Shown one piece after another: positions 11,571 through 22,750 of a stretch of DNA of 59,220 nt. The notes under the pieces are model-generated. The model did not search any database and was not told where the DNA came from. It saw nothing but the letters and a program-made list of their open reading frames with translations. A program made the position numbers and the translations under genes. The stretch is from NCBI GenBank assembly GCA_003427395.1, contig BFEA01000213.1:652397-711616 (forward strand), read 5' to 3'. This stretch comes from Chara braunii. Taxonomy: Eukaryota > Streptophyta > Charophyceae > Charales > Characeae. Within the stretch, counting starts at the first letter, position 1. Each line of letters begins with the position of its first letter.

Positions 11571-11604
11571 AAGTACCTCGTAGAGTGGCTCATCGATGGG
11601 GTCT
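11543..11604. repeat. short direct repeat at a head-to-head junction
   Basis: A 21-bp string (starting agtggctcatcgatgg) occurs at 11543-11563 and 11584-11604. It lies exactly where the minus-strand remnant ends and plus-strand remnant II starts. Confidence 0.85.
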
Positions 11605-12560
11605 TTTGAGTATGCAAGGCTTATCGCTATGCCAGAAACTGCTAAAACTGACTATGTCATCAGACTGTTTCTTGATAACTGGGTTAGGGATTTTGGACTA
11701 CCTACGTCGATAGTAGGTTATAGGGATGTAAACCTATTGTGGTAGGCGACAACTGAGCAGATGGGTACCAAGCTGCAAATGACGTCAATGAATCACCCAG
11801 AGTCAAATGGCCAGGCAGAACAGATGAACCGGGTAGTACAGCACCTGCTTCGGCATTATATTAAGCCAAGTCAGGATGATTGGGACGAGAAGTTACCTCT
11901 CGTCGCCAGCCTGTACAATAATGTTGTGCACAGTACTACTGGTACGACTCCCAACCAGCTGCACCTTGGTTGGAAGTCCATAACTGCACTTGACTTTCTG
12001 CTATTAGAAAGGCAACCCACTGCAGCACCTGCCAACATAGAGTTTGTTGTTAATTATGAACAGATGTTGCAGCAGGCTGTCAAACATATTAGAAAGTCTC
12101 AGGATGCTATGATCGCATATGAGAATAAACATAGACGGCCCTCTAACTTTCAGGTAGGTGATAGAGTTTGAGCAAAGTCATCTGAACTAGGTCAGGAGAT
12201 TGGAATTTCACGTAAACTGATGCCACAGTTCTTTGGGCCCTGGAGATCTCAGACATTGTAGGGGATCAACCGTATGGGCCTTCATACGTGATTCACATTC
12301 CTGCACACTTGCATGCTTACTCTTTTTCCATGCATCCAAGTTGGCACCTGTCGCTGCGGCAGATCAGTTTCCCTCCAGAAGATCAATGTTGGCCCCAATC
12401 ATGGACGGACACGTGGACATTGACGATATCATCGAGACATCACATTGATCCTCAAGAAGACCGGTGGTTCACAAGAGAGGAATTAATGAAGACTGCTCCC
12501 CAAATTATCTCAAGTTACGAGAGAAAGCTAAAACGGAAGCAGCCTCTTTCATAAAGACTT
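11605..12560 (+). pseudogene. pol: Ty3/gypsy remnant II: integrase
   Basis: The same family as remnant I. It starts in the integrase core (RDFGLPTSIVGYRDV near 11690-11730; Tyr stands in place of the catalytic Asp), then a 136-codon open stretch (11761-12171) with HPESNGQAEQMNRV, the post-core QLHLGWKS and KHRRPSNFQVGDRV. The C-terminal part continues after frameshifts to 12554 (FHASKLAP, HVDIDDI, RWFTREELMKTAP). Stops occur at 11743 and 12169. It lacks everything upstream of the integrase core. Confidence 0.9.
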
Positions 12561-12579
12561 CTCAAAGGACTATCAAAGA

Positions 12580-13593
12580 AAAGCAGGAGGGAATGCGAGG
12601 ATCTGGGTCCTCGGCAGGCCTGAGGGGCCCCTGCTGCAAATGTGCCCGCCCTAAGTTAAGGCGGGCCTAACAAATCACGAGAGGCCCTAAGCTGTCAAAT
12701 TCGTATTTGGGGTCCAAGCAGTTTCGTCGCGCTAGTTGGTTGAGGAAATACAGGCCAAGCAACAAGGAAATTCCACGACCTTCTAGGCAACTCCGAAAGT
12801 GCAAGCCCTGGGCGAGATTCACAGCCTCATACACAAACAGTTGGGAGGCCCAACTGAACGAGGCCCAGTAGCCAAACCAGAGGCGCAACATCCTGGGGCC
12901 TACTGGAAGCTTCTGGGCCCAGGTCCAGGCCAGTCAGGCTGTGAAGACAGCCAGGCTCTTTCCATATAGGAAAGAGCTCGCTGTCGGCGAGATATTCAGG
13001 CACTAGCATGCTAGCGGCAGCGCTGCTGGAGCGAACGCTCGTGGGCTGTTGCTGGCGCTGAGAGGCGAGGTGCAAGCGTGTGCGGTCGTGCAAGAAGCAG
13101 GGCGCTGCTGAGGGCAGCACCATAGCCCAGCCTCCATAGCTGGCTGAGGGCTTGGATATACAATGAGGCGCAAGGGTGGTCTTTGGGTGTACAAAAGGGA
13201 AAACGTGGGAAGACGAGGGAGAGAGAGAGAAGAATGATGATGATGATGATGTGAGGGCACATACCTGGTATTGGCGATGGTCTACATGGGCGACATCTTC
13301 AAGTACTTCGAAGGCTGTTGACGTCAACAATTGCATTGTCAATTAGTAGGCCAATAGTAGTTGTGTAGGGAGTAGTCTGCGCGCCGAGCGCCAAGTAAGG
13401 AGATAGGGACAAGATACATATGTTGGTGGTGGCGGGAGCAAGCTCTCATTGACATTGGTTTTTCAATGCTACGATTCTCCATTGGTGTCATATTGGTGCA
13501 TTGCTGCTTTCTGAACACTGTGATACGATCTGGCTTTCAATGTGATTGTGCAATCTGAATATTGTCATCTCGCTATTGCTCATTTTCCTTGCA
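12580..13593 (+). repeat. LTR II (probable 3' LTR of remnant II)
   Basis: It follows a purine-rich run (aaagaaaagcaggaggga). It shares landmarks with LTR I: gcgggcct, the stem around a TATA-like core (gctctttcc at 12955-12963 pairs with 12969-12977, loop atata), and the end tttccttgca. A (gat)n-like run lies near 13233-13250, followed by acatacctgg. Boundaries are estimates; no target duplication found. Confidence 0.65.
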
Positions 13594-14470
13594 GACTCGC
13601 AAACGCATTCGCAATTGTCTAGCATTAAGAGATTAACCTCTCAAGACACGTGTCGGTCGACACTTCGAGTGTCGAAAGCAACCGTCAAAATCATTGACCG
13701 CATAATTGACCGCACGACTATTGGTACCACATAGTACGCCATCATTGCTACTGCTTGCATTTTCATGCATGACTAGTCGCTATGATAAGCCTACGCCACC
13801 TCGATATTTATTCAAAGCCTCGTGTGCAACTCCCTCCATATCTTGCCATCAAAAGATTATGGGTCAAAAGCAGACAAGGGACTTGGCGCGATTTACGTAC
13901 GAAGTGTATCGCATTGTCGATGCGAATACCCTTATAAGGGTATCCGCCCTGGTTCTTGCAAGTGACAAAAGAGAGGCCCGCATACGTAGTAGTACCCACC
14001 CGTCTATATGGGTTTCCACTAGTGTTGGACTCAGCCTTGGGCCTAGCACTATTGGTTACAGTGTCAAACTTCTATGCTGCAGATTTGGGGATCAAGGCCA
14101 GGGGGCGACTGCATGGAGCTGCAGTGCATCTTGAAAGAAGATGGAAGGTTGAGGGCTAGGCGAGGTTATCCCCTTCAGTTTCTGCTGGCGTTCCCAACAA
14201 CGGATCTGATCTACGCAATTGGGGGAGGTCCCAGTAACGCCTGTCTCGTGTCTCTAGTGCCCCAATCCATTTTTCTTCCTTATTTATTTAATTTTAATAT
14301 TTTATCAATTTAAAGCCCGCTTTGGTACCTGGACAAGTTATGGAACCATCTAGCCCGACTCAGTTGATACACCAATGATCCGTTAAAACCCAGACCTGAG
14401 TTTAAGTTCCGCCGCAGATGAGCGATAAAATCGCAATTATGCATTGCCTAGGGTCGAGCAAGATGATATA
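13594..14470. other. unclassified interval with an 18-bp perfect palindrome
   Basis: No gene recognised. The palindrome atacccttataagggtat lies at 13926-13943 and a related hairpin is found at 58104-58133. The sequence after both is loosely similar. Confidence 0.5.
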
Positions 14471-14484
14471 ACGCAAGGCCGTGC

Positions 14485-14552
14485 CCCGGTTGCTCCTTTG
14501 GGGCATCCGCTAAAATTGGAGCGATACAGAGAAAATTAGCATGGCCCCTGCG
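14485..14552 (+). ncRNA. U6: U6 snRNA-like fragment 1
   Basis: It reads gctcctttggggcatccg, then taaaattgga-cgatacagag, then ttagcatggcccctgcgc. This is the 5' two thirds of U6 with few changes. Downstream the 3' domain is replaced by unrelated sequence (ttcgttcgacgccc), so it is a truncated or rearranged copy. Confidence 0.8.
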
Positions 14553-14654
14553 CTTCGTTCGACGCCCGACCGTGGAACCAGTTGGTATACCTATGAGCTG
14601 TTGAAATGCAAATCCGATCATGCGCAGTCCCAATATGGGACTGCTGTTTGTCCT

Positions 14655-14715
14655 TTGGGACGTCCGTTAAAATTGGAATAAGCACGAGTAAGATCGGCGC
14701 AGTTCCTGCGCAATG
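14655..14715 (+). ncRNA. U6 snRNA-like fragment 2 (divergent)
   Basis: It reads tgtcctttgggacgtccgtt, then aaaattggaa, then further diverged sequence with aagatcggcgcagttcctgc. This matches U6 in the 5' stem and the segment after it, and more weakly at the ACAGAGA-to-GCAUGGCCCCUGC region. It lies about 170 bp after fragment 1 in the same orientation, suggesting a decayed tandem pair. Confidence 0.6.
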
Positions 14716-17170
14716 GCAATAGTTGAGCAAACTGTTTTCTCTATCGGGAAGTGGCACTATAAGATTTCACGACCAACAACGAAGAGCGGGCTGTTTGAGA
14801 GTTGGGAGTGCGCTATTGAAGGATACGAGGAGCTGCTACTTCGACGACGAGATGCTGTGAAGATGCGCGATGATGAGGAGTGATAAGTGGGAGCAAGTGC
14901 GCAGGCGAAAGGCTACACAGAAGAAGACGAAGGCGAGAGGATTTGGGAGGTGGCGAGTGTTGGAAGCACGAGTTGTATATACCGCAGTTTCCTAATGCAA
15001 TTGGGCGGAGGGAGATGGTGATTACGGGTTCTTCACCAAGGCGAGTGTGTTAGTGATGTTAGTTCTGGGATTGGGGTAGTAGGGAAGAAGCTGAGAGAAG
15101 GAGATGATACAAGTTTCTATGGGGCTGGATATGGCAAAGGAAGGAAATGAAGATCCCACTCGAATCATGACGAAGTCGGGTAAAGTGAAAAGCTAGACTG
15201 GGGATTTGGGATAGGATGATCACATTGGTAGAAGCAAATTGGAAGATGGGCCAGCGGATGTGGCGGGGCGAGTGTAGGGACTGTGCATGAGGGGAAGTGA
15301 TGTATTTATCCACACTCCAGTGAAAGATTCATTTTTCATTTCTTTTTTACGCCTCGGTGAGAGGGCAGCGAGCCATGCATCCAATCATATTCCAATGCGA
15401 GATTCGTCATCCCTCTGCACATTCGATGGGTAGTGGACCAAAGCAACTATGTCGCTGCTCTATTGTCCCAAGGTCAACAACAGGCAGCTATGCCGCTGCC
15501 CACTCAACCGTCATGCCTGACTCTGTCCCGAGCTTCCTTGGTGCGGCACTACCCATACTGGGGCCTTCCAGATGCAGCGCCTAACAAGGTGATGAAGATG
15601 GTGTCCACCATAGCCAGGTAAGTACCTCGCCACTCTCCTCCATGGTCCCCTTCTCCCTCCTCCTACCGATGGAGCTCCACCATAGCCAAGGTGGAAGCTC
15701 CCTACTTCTTCCTCCCAACAGCACTATAGCAGCCAGCGCTCTTCCAACCAACACTCCAGCAGCATGACGCCCAACTCGCACACTGAAGAATGAGGCCGAG
15801 CTCTTCCCTCGGCCTCTCGATATTGCGACCTGCTTGCCTTCTGGGCGGTGACTTCCAGGCCGCTCGGCCTCCCAAGCAACCGGTACCTCCTCCCTTTCGG
15901 AGGGAAACATCATTGCAGCCTTTGATATTGCCTGTACGGGCTCTAGACTCAGACTGGATGGACTGGTACCGGCCTAGACCTAGCCTACTGCTACTGGGCC
16001 TCTAAAAATGCCAACTTTGTCTTCTTCTGCTCGGCCTCGAGTACCCGACACATCTACTGCTACTGGGTGTGGTACCGGCCTACCTGCTACTTGAGTGTTT
16101 TCCGCTGCTCTAAGCACCTCGGGCCCCTAGCTCCGCTACTTGAGTGTTTTCCCTGCTGCAACCCTCAATGCCACGGCCACCGGTAAGTACCGGCCCTACG
16201 GGCCTGCCAAACAAGCAAGTACCACACTCGTACCGACAAGCACTCAGACAAGTACGCAGGTCAACAAGCACGCACACATACAGACTTAGAAAACTCAGCA
16301 GAATGCGGAATCTCAACAAGGCATCCATTCCATTGGCTGAACTTCAAAAATCAGCGGTGTTCTCAGTCTGTGTTATGTCGGGTCATTACAGCTTGCATAA
16401 CTGAATAAAATAAATAAATAAACAACCCTCTCACCCATAAGTCGTTGATTGCCTGAGTTTCGACCTACCACTCGCTAGGACTCACAAACCTCTCAGTCTG
16501 ACAACCCTCATTCGGCCTGCCTCTCGCCAGGACTAATCAAACCAGTTGTCTCACAACCCCTTCAACCTGCCTCCAGGTCAGGTCCACCGTACCCTCTACT
16601 AAAGTATGATGACCCATTCGACGTGCCTCTCGCCAAGACACCCAAACTATAGCGGGTCTAGTCACCCTAAGACAATAGACCTCTCGTCAACCCACATGCC
16701 CTATATCCATATTTGACCACTTCGGTCGGGGTCCAACTCACCCACCAGTTTTTGGCGTAGGGTGCTGGCTACCCAGCCTAGACTCGATCATAGGACCTGG
16801 TCTAACTATAATTCGGGCTCTGGCGCACCGACTTGATTGCAACCTCCGACTGTGGTAAGGTTCCAGCTGACCCCCTTTTGACTTCCTTGGCCTGGCTCCT
16901 TGAACCTCAGCCTCGATCAACTACGGATTTCGACACTCGAGTCAAGGACCTGCTCACATCACCAGATTGCAACCTATTGCAGTAAGGCTCTGGCTGGCCC
17001 CGACAATCAACAACCACATAGGTTAGAGAGAAGACAACCTTGGGCATAGGCAAACAGCAAGCATGCAATACTTTCAAGCATACAGCCCATGCCCTAGACA
17101 ACACACAACAAATCATAAAAAAACATCCCTTCAATCTCAACAGGCACAAACAATAAACAACAAAGTATTT
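14716..17170. other. unclassified, LTR-like non-coding interval
   Basis: No gene recognised. 15340-16350 is rich in short units such as gctatgccgctg and in pyrimidine tracts. On the minus strand a purine-rich run leads into tacttacctg (15624 to 15615), as in two LTRs here. 16440-17000 carries a degenerate series of cctctcgccaggac-like units. This is probably decayed LTR or leader sequence of minus-strand elements, but I cannot fix its edges. Confidence 0.4.
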
Positions 17171-17174
17171 CCCA

Positions 17175-17969
17175 GAGACCTCCCTTCGGCCTAAAGGAAA
17201 TACAAAGATGCTAATGTCAGAAAGATTCCTTCCCTCATCTGAATGTCTTAAAGATTGTCGATCCTTCTCTCCCTTTTATTGTCATGACTGAAGCAACTCG
17301 GTATGGAATTGGGGTTGTGCTACAACAAGATGACGGTACGGGATATAGACCTATCGAGTTCAAGTCCAGAAAACTTCCATCTGAGAAAGTGGCCAACTCC
17401 ACTTACGAAAAATAATTGTACGCCTTGGTTGCTGCATTGGATACATGGAAACACTACTTGTTAGGGAGTCACTTCACTATCTATTCAAATCACTCCACCC
17501 TGAAGTGGATTAAAACCCAACAAGTAAAAATTGTAGGAATCCAGTTCTCTCAATCAAGATATTGAAGAATCAAAATCAAAGAATTTAGTACATAACGACT
17601 CTCTAACAAGCTAGTTAGATGGTCCGCTTTCATTGACACATTTAACTTTGAACAGAAAACAAGTAAAGGAAAGTCTAATGTGGTTGCGGATGCTTTCTCC
17701 ACGCGTGCGGATTTCTTTGGAACAATTGTCTCCTACCTCCATATTGGGAATGAACTGAAAGATCAGACCCGTACGGGTTATGCTGATGACCCGATATGAA
17801 GTCCTATTATTGGGACCCTTCAGAGAAACCCATAACTCTTCCCTAAATATCGAATGACTGATGGTCTACTTTTCTTTATTGATAAGACCGAAGAAAGTTT
17901 GCATTCCACACAAGAAAGCAATTAAGAGTATGATTATTGGGGAATGCCACGATGCCGAGGGACACTTCG
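17175..17969 (+). pseudogene. pol: Ty3/gypsy remnant III, RNase H and spacer part
   Basis: The plus-strand translation shows RNase H features: RYGIGVVLQQDDGTGYRPIEF, then KLPSEKVANSTYEK, a stop, LYALVAALDTWKHYLLGSHF and IYSNHSTLKW (17280-17515). The catalytic TDAS is TEAT and YSDH is YSNH, so activity is lost. After a disturbed stretch the tether follows (KGKSNVVADAF near 17670-17700), then ECHDAEGHF of the integrase zinc finger at 17942-17968, where an insertion interrupts it. The codons are AT-richer than those of element A. Confidence 0.9.
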
Positions 17970-19294
17970 TTTTTAAACCACCAGTACTTCGCTAAGCTAT
18001 TGATGTCGAGCTTGGAATCGACCTACGCGCCGCTTTTTTTTCCGAACCTGTAATGGGAGCAAATCGATTTGGAACATTTGTGGGCTAACACTGGTACTGC
18101 CCCTTATTCTGGACCTGCTGCCAGTAGGAGGAACGAAACGGGTTGTAGCTCACTAGTTTTCACTCGTGCAGCCGTGAGGCTACCCGATGTTGCATTGGTG
18201 ACAGGACTTGGAAAAAAGCGGCATTCTAGGCGACGGCCTTCAGTTTCACAAGTACATGGCAAGTATTCAGAGAGGATACATTCTCGAGAGAGTTCTTTCT
18301 TGAGTCACATGAGGCTGTTTTCTTTTTTTTTTTAGTTGCAAGAAGAAAAAAAGAACGACAGAAAAGGTGGTTGCACGTCCTCCTTCCTATTCACGAGTAT
18401 CTGCCCACAACTGAGGGAGAGTACATTCCCGGGGTAGTGCTTCCCTTTGGGGCACGCGAGATACGACCGAGATTCTCCTTTTCTTCCCTTTCTTTTGCAG
18501 CAAAAAAATACACAAAAAGGGGAAAAGATGGTGTGCAACGCGAGTGCCTTTGGATTCATGACAGGAACCCGAATTCTCCCACAATTGAATGAGGATACAT
18601 TCATATTGGGAAAGTGCCTGAAACATTCATTTTGTGTCAGGCACTTGGATGCTCCCTGTTTCTCACGGGGAGTCGGCCTAGAAACTGCCACGATTCTCTC
18701 TTCGGTGGAAAAATAGAAAAGGAAAGCAATGAAAACGTCATTGGCTTTAGGCTGAAACTGCATCCAGATACATATGTCGAAGTGCCATCATGAAAATGCT
18801 CTGCCAACTGTACTTTTCCTTTATTCTTTTTTTTTTTTCCTTTTCCATTTCACGTCCTTGCAAGTTTCTTATCTTTTTTCGTTTATGGCATTGCACACAG
18901 CGACGTGCATGTTTCCACGTGCCCAAAAATCCAAGAGGACATACTGGAGTCCATTGGGCAGTTTTCTTTGGGCTCGCCACCTTCCTCCCCCATAGCGCTT
19001 CCAACCTTCCCCCGAGCCCCTAAGAATGCGGCGCGTTAACGTGAAAGGCTCGCGGCCGACGTATGGCCCAAGTACTGGTGGTTTAAGACGACCTTTGCGG
19101 ATGTAAGGGAACGCTTTGCAACGTGCATGTTTCCACGTGCACGAAAATCCAAGAGGACATACTGGAGTCCATTGGGCAGTTTTCTTTGGGCCCGCCACCT
19201 TCCTCCCCCATAGCGCTTCCAACCTTCCCCCGAGCCCCTAAGAATGCGGTGCATTAACGTGGAAGGCTCGCGGCCGATGTATGGCCCAAGTACT
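17969..19294. mobile_element. insertion inside the integrase zinc finger of remnant III
   Basis: The gypsy reading frame stops after GHF at 17968 and resumes at 19295 with GGFKTTFADV. The ends carry an inverted repeat: cgtttttaaaccaccagtac at 17969-17988 against agtactggtggtttaaaacg at 19289-19308. Part of that repeat is integrase sequence, so a rearranged insertion is as likely as a DNA transposon with terminal inverted repeats. No transposase is visible. Inside are T-rich tracts, two weak minus-strand copies of the hairpin repeat seen at 38 and 56 kb (18388-18430 and 18574-18615), and a 218-bp duplication at the right end. Confidence 0.6.
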
Positions 19295-19336
19295 GGTGGT
19301 TTAAAACGACCTTTGCGGATGTAAGGGAACGCTTTG
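18903..19336. repeat. 218-bp tandem duplication spanning an insertion junction
   Basis: The units 18903-19120 and 19121-19336 are nearly identical. Each ends with about 40 bp of gypsy integrase sequence (ggtggtttaa ... gggaacgcttt). The duplication therefore happened after the insertion and includes the junction. Confidence 0.9.
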
Positions 19337-20550
19337 AATGGAAAGGAATGAAGGAAGATGTGCTAACCTATGTGAGAACTTGTCTTGTTTGCCAGAGAAA
19401 TAAGCCCTTGCACAAGAATCCCCTGGGACTATTGAGACCCCTACCTATTCCAAGTGAGCCAGGTGAGTCCATCTCCAATGACTTCATGATCCTCACTAAG
19501 GGCCGAAACGACAACAGTCAGGCAATGGTCATTGTAGATTGATTCTCAAAGTATGCGATATTCATTCCTTTGCCAGTTGAAGGTAACTGAACTAGTCATC
19601 AAAAGTTTCAGATGCGATGTGTCTCAGAATATGGGTTCCCAAAGACTATACTCTCTAATAGGGATGTCCGGTTCAATGGACTTCAATGGCAGAACTGGAT
19701 GGAAGCTTATGGCACTACATTGACCGTGTTGTCAGGTAGACACCCTGAAACGAATGACCAAACAAAACAAATGAGTCGTTTGTGCCAACAACATCTGCAC
19801 ATGTATGTGCGACCGAGTCAAGTAGATTGGGATGAGAACTTACCTAAGATTGCTAGTGCATATAACAATAGTGTACATACTGTTACAGGAAGAACACTAA
19901 ATGCACTACACAAATGTTGGAAGCCTAATCATCCCATTGATGCTTTAACCAGGGACCAGATCCAAAGGCTACCCCCAAAAACTCGTGAATTTGAAGTTCT
20001 ATATGAAGAAGACAAAAAGAAGGTCAAGGAAAATATACAAAAAGCCCAATTGCAAATGATTGAGCAGGCCAACAAGCATCGTCGACCGTCTCAATTTCAA
20101 GAGGGTCATTTTGTATGGGTAAAGTCTAAAGAATTTTCCTTGGAAGAGAACGTGTCTTAGAAACGGTTGCCTGTCTATTACGGACCCTGGGAAGTTCTCA
20201 AGGTGATTGGGGATGTAGATGGAACCTCCTACAAAATTGATGTACCCCCACACCTTGAAACCTATCCTGTTTTTCACGCATCTAAATTGTTGCCATATGT
20301 AGAGGGAAGTGAGTTTCCTAACAGACCATCTATGTTTCCACCTTCCGTGAATGGAGGTTATGAAGTTGAAAAGATTTTGGAACATGGCAACTTCTCTACA
20401 GGTGGCAGAGGAAGACCGCAAAAGGAGTATAAGGTAAAGTTCAAGTCTCAACCTCCATCTTAAACTAGATGGTTCAATAAGAAAGGACTCCTCCCTACTG
20501 CTCCTGACATCATTGCTGCATATGAACGTGGGTTACGAGAAAGCTGATGT
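19295..20550 (+). pseudogene. pol: Ty3/gypsy remnant III, integrase and C-terminal part
   Basis: Continues 17175-17969. The zinc finger ends with C-x2-C in TCLVCQRNKP (19380-19410). The core follows with SISNDFMIL and one stop near 19542, then TILSNRDVRF (catalytic Asp changed to Asn), GRHPETNDQTKQMSRL, the post-core ALHKCWKP, KHRRPSQFQEGHFVWVKSKEF, a stop at 20160, and the C-terminal region 20167-20460 (VFHASKLLPY, GGYEVEKILEHGNF, GRGRPQKEYKVKF). Few lesions remain in this half. It is related to elements A and C but distinct. Confidence 0.92.
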
Positions 20551-21301
20551 ATTTCTGTGATGGAACTCGAAAATCCGGCCGGCAGGAGTGGAATATCCCA
20601 TTTGTTATGCCTCGTAACCTTTCTAGGTGGCCCAGGCTTGACGTCAGCTTCAGGCCACAAAAGAGGCAGGACCCCAAAATTTTGGAATCAGGGGCCCTAC
20701 GCCAGACACTTGACTAAAACTCAACTGTACACGGCCTCAATCAAAGTCACTGAGGACCCAGCCCAGGCCGTCGGTCAAACACACACACTTGTTTGTATGC
20801 AGGTACAAAGTCAGCATTCTGGCCAAGTGGAAGTCTGCAACTGTATGGGATCCGGGCCGTCGGCTGCGAGTCAATCTGAGCCACCGTGGGTGGGAGACTT
20901 GAGGCAGGTCAATCCGGTCCAGCACTACATAAGACCCTGCCTCCAGGGCGTTAGCATTAAGTCTTGCTATGTTGACTTGACACTGGCTTGACGCTAGCTG
21001 GAAGCCGGCTTGACGTTGGCTTGACGCTGGCTGGACGTTGGCTTGGCGTTGGCTGTACGCTAGCTCTGTGGACAACGACGCGAGACTGCTGCTGCATGTC
21101 GGCGCCTTCGTGCTTCGGCGCCAGCCTCTGCTGACGGCCTTGCTGTTTTTGACATTGCTGATGTGGCGCATGCCACTGTTTTCATTGCTGACGTGGCAGT
21201 TGCCATACTGTCTACATTGCCGAGTTGGACGCAACAAGGAGGGAGATCAGGATCTGTGGATGATTGAGAGAGAGAACGAGATACTTACCTGTTGTTGATG
21301 T
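20551..21301 (+). repeat. LTR III, left portion (split by element A)
   Basis: Sequence after the integrase of remnant III, in the position of a 3' LTR. It contains a short tandem series of gacgctggctt-like units (20975-21062) and ends with a purine-rich tract plus atacttacctg (21281-21291). It is interrupted at 21301 by element A and appears to resume at 35592 (see there). Its start is an estimate. Confidence 0.6.
21298..21301. repeat. target-site duplication of element A, left
   Basis: atgt immediately before the TG...CA terminus; repeated at 35592-35595. Confidence 0.7.
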
Positions 21302-22153
21302 TGCAATCAGACTCATTCTCAAACACACTTTTCATGCATGTAAACAGCAACGCAGCAAACTGGCGACATGTGCCCACTCAAAACTCATAGATATAGCTTC
21401 CAGATACGAGTTCACTCTCAAATGGCTATGGCGACTTCAGCGCCCAAACAACTCACTGTTCACACACACTGGATCACCCTGGATATCCCACACGCGTCAC
21501 TCTGAACACTCGAACACTACACACTTCCTACTAACTACAGCTATGGCAGCTATGGCTGCCTCTAACCTATCGCTATACGAACTCCTCTCTCGCCCACTGC
21601 GTCCTCCGGGCTCATCTGCAGACCTCCTTGCACAAGTCACTGTGGCAGCGCTTCCTCATGGCTCACGCAGGAATCCATGAATGGCTGGGCGCTGCCTCTT
21701 GCTTTATACTTCGGAAACTCGTTGGTCTGCCCTTTGCCATCGGCCCATGGTGCTCACAGTCCCCCGTGGTACTTGCTGGACCGGACTGGGACTNACTGGA
21801 NCTTACCGCTGACTGACTGTGGACTCACTGCTATCCTACCGAGATCGCACTGCGATTGCATTGCAGTTTAGTCCACCACTTGCCTCGCCACTTGACCACT
21901 TGCCCACATGCCTACCTTCTAGAAGGACTACAACTAGACTTTTGGAACTTGCTAAGACTTCTATTCTATACACCTACAGATCGAACCCCTGCTGCCTACG
22001 GACCTACGACAGACCTACCAACTGTCTACGAATACACATGTCGCAGGTTCAACTCTCCGGGTCTACACAAATACTGTACACGGGTAGGGTGAGGTCTAGG
22101 GATCGAGCCCTGGGTACTGCATCTGCTACTGCTAAAAGGTGAAAACCGTTTCA
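21302..22153 (-). repeat. 3' LTR of element A
   Basis: It matches 34739-35591 over its whole length with roughly two to three differences per 100 bp by eye. The plus strand starts tgcaatcagactc and ends aaccgtttca. A TATA-like core (minus strand, agtataaagc) lies near 21701-21710. Ambiguous bases occur at 21794 and 21801; the right LTR has one at the position matching the first. The polypurine tract on its inner side reads ggcgggag on the minus strand (22154-22161). Confidence 0.93.
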
Positions 22154-22740
22154 CTCCCGCCGTCCTAAATTCGAGGTCCTCCGAGAACATCTTTGTCCAG
22201 GGCGGTGTCGGGACTGAAACCCCTGTGAGGGTTTCTGCCCAAGTTTTTCAAGGTCGGACACTGACCGACTTTTTTTGTGAAGAAACATGATGAGATTGAC
22301 ATTGTCAAAGTTTATTCAGACCAACCTAATATGTTTGAAGTTGATGACGTTGAGGCATGATGACGGTAACGTTGCTAGCGTTATTAACATTATTGGCACC
22401 GTCGACATGCAGTGACTTTAATGTAGGGCGCCGTTGACATCCGGTTGAAGCAGCAGTATTGGAGGGAATCACCATTGGCCGCATTCGACAGAGCCATAGG
22501 TGTGTGCGGCAGTGGGGAGATTGGGATTAAACACACACCACCTCAAAAGTGGCACGCGCGGCCGTAGGCCGCGGGGTTTTAGGGCTTGGAGGGGCTCCAC
22601 AGGGGAGTGCGTCGTGTCCATGGTGGTGGCATGCGTGCTAGGTCGACGGGATGCCACCATGCGGATAGCGCCGCGCCTGGTCCGCAATTGGGGACATTAA
22701 GGGGTACGGGCAAGGCCTGTGTGGGGCCACGTAAGAGTAT
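22154..22740. other. inner flank of element A 3' LTR, then unclassified DNA
   Basis: The first 40 bp (cctaaattcgaggtcctccg) match the interior beside the LTR of element C (39690-39730). From about 22200 on I see no element-related sequence or gene. Confidence 0.5.
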
Positions 22741-22750
22741 GAGGGGCTGA

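Noticed and set aside
18332-18763. 143-codon minus-strand frame in the insertion of remnant III
   Set aside because: It crosses T-rich tracts and diverged hairpin repeats; no known domain.
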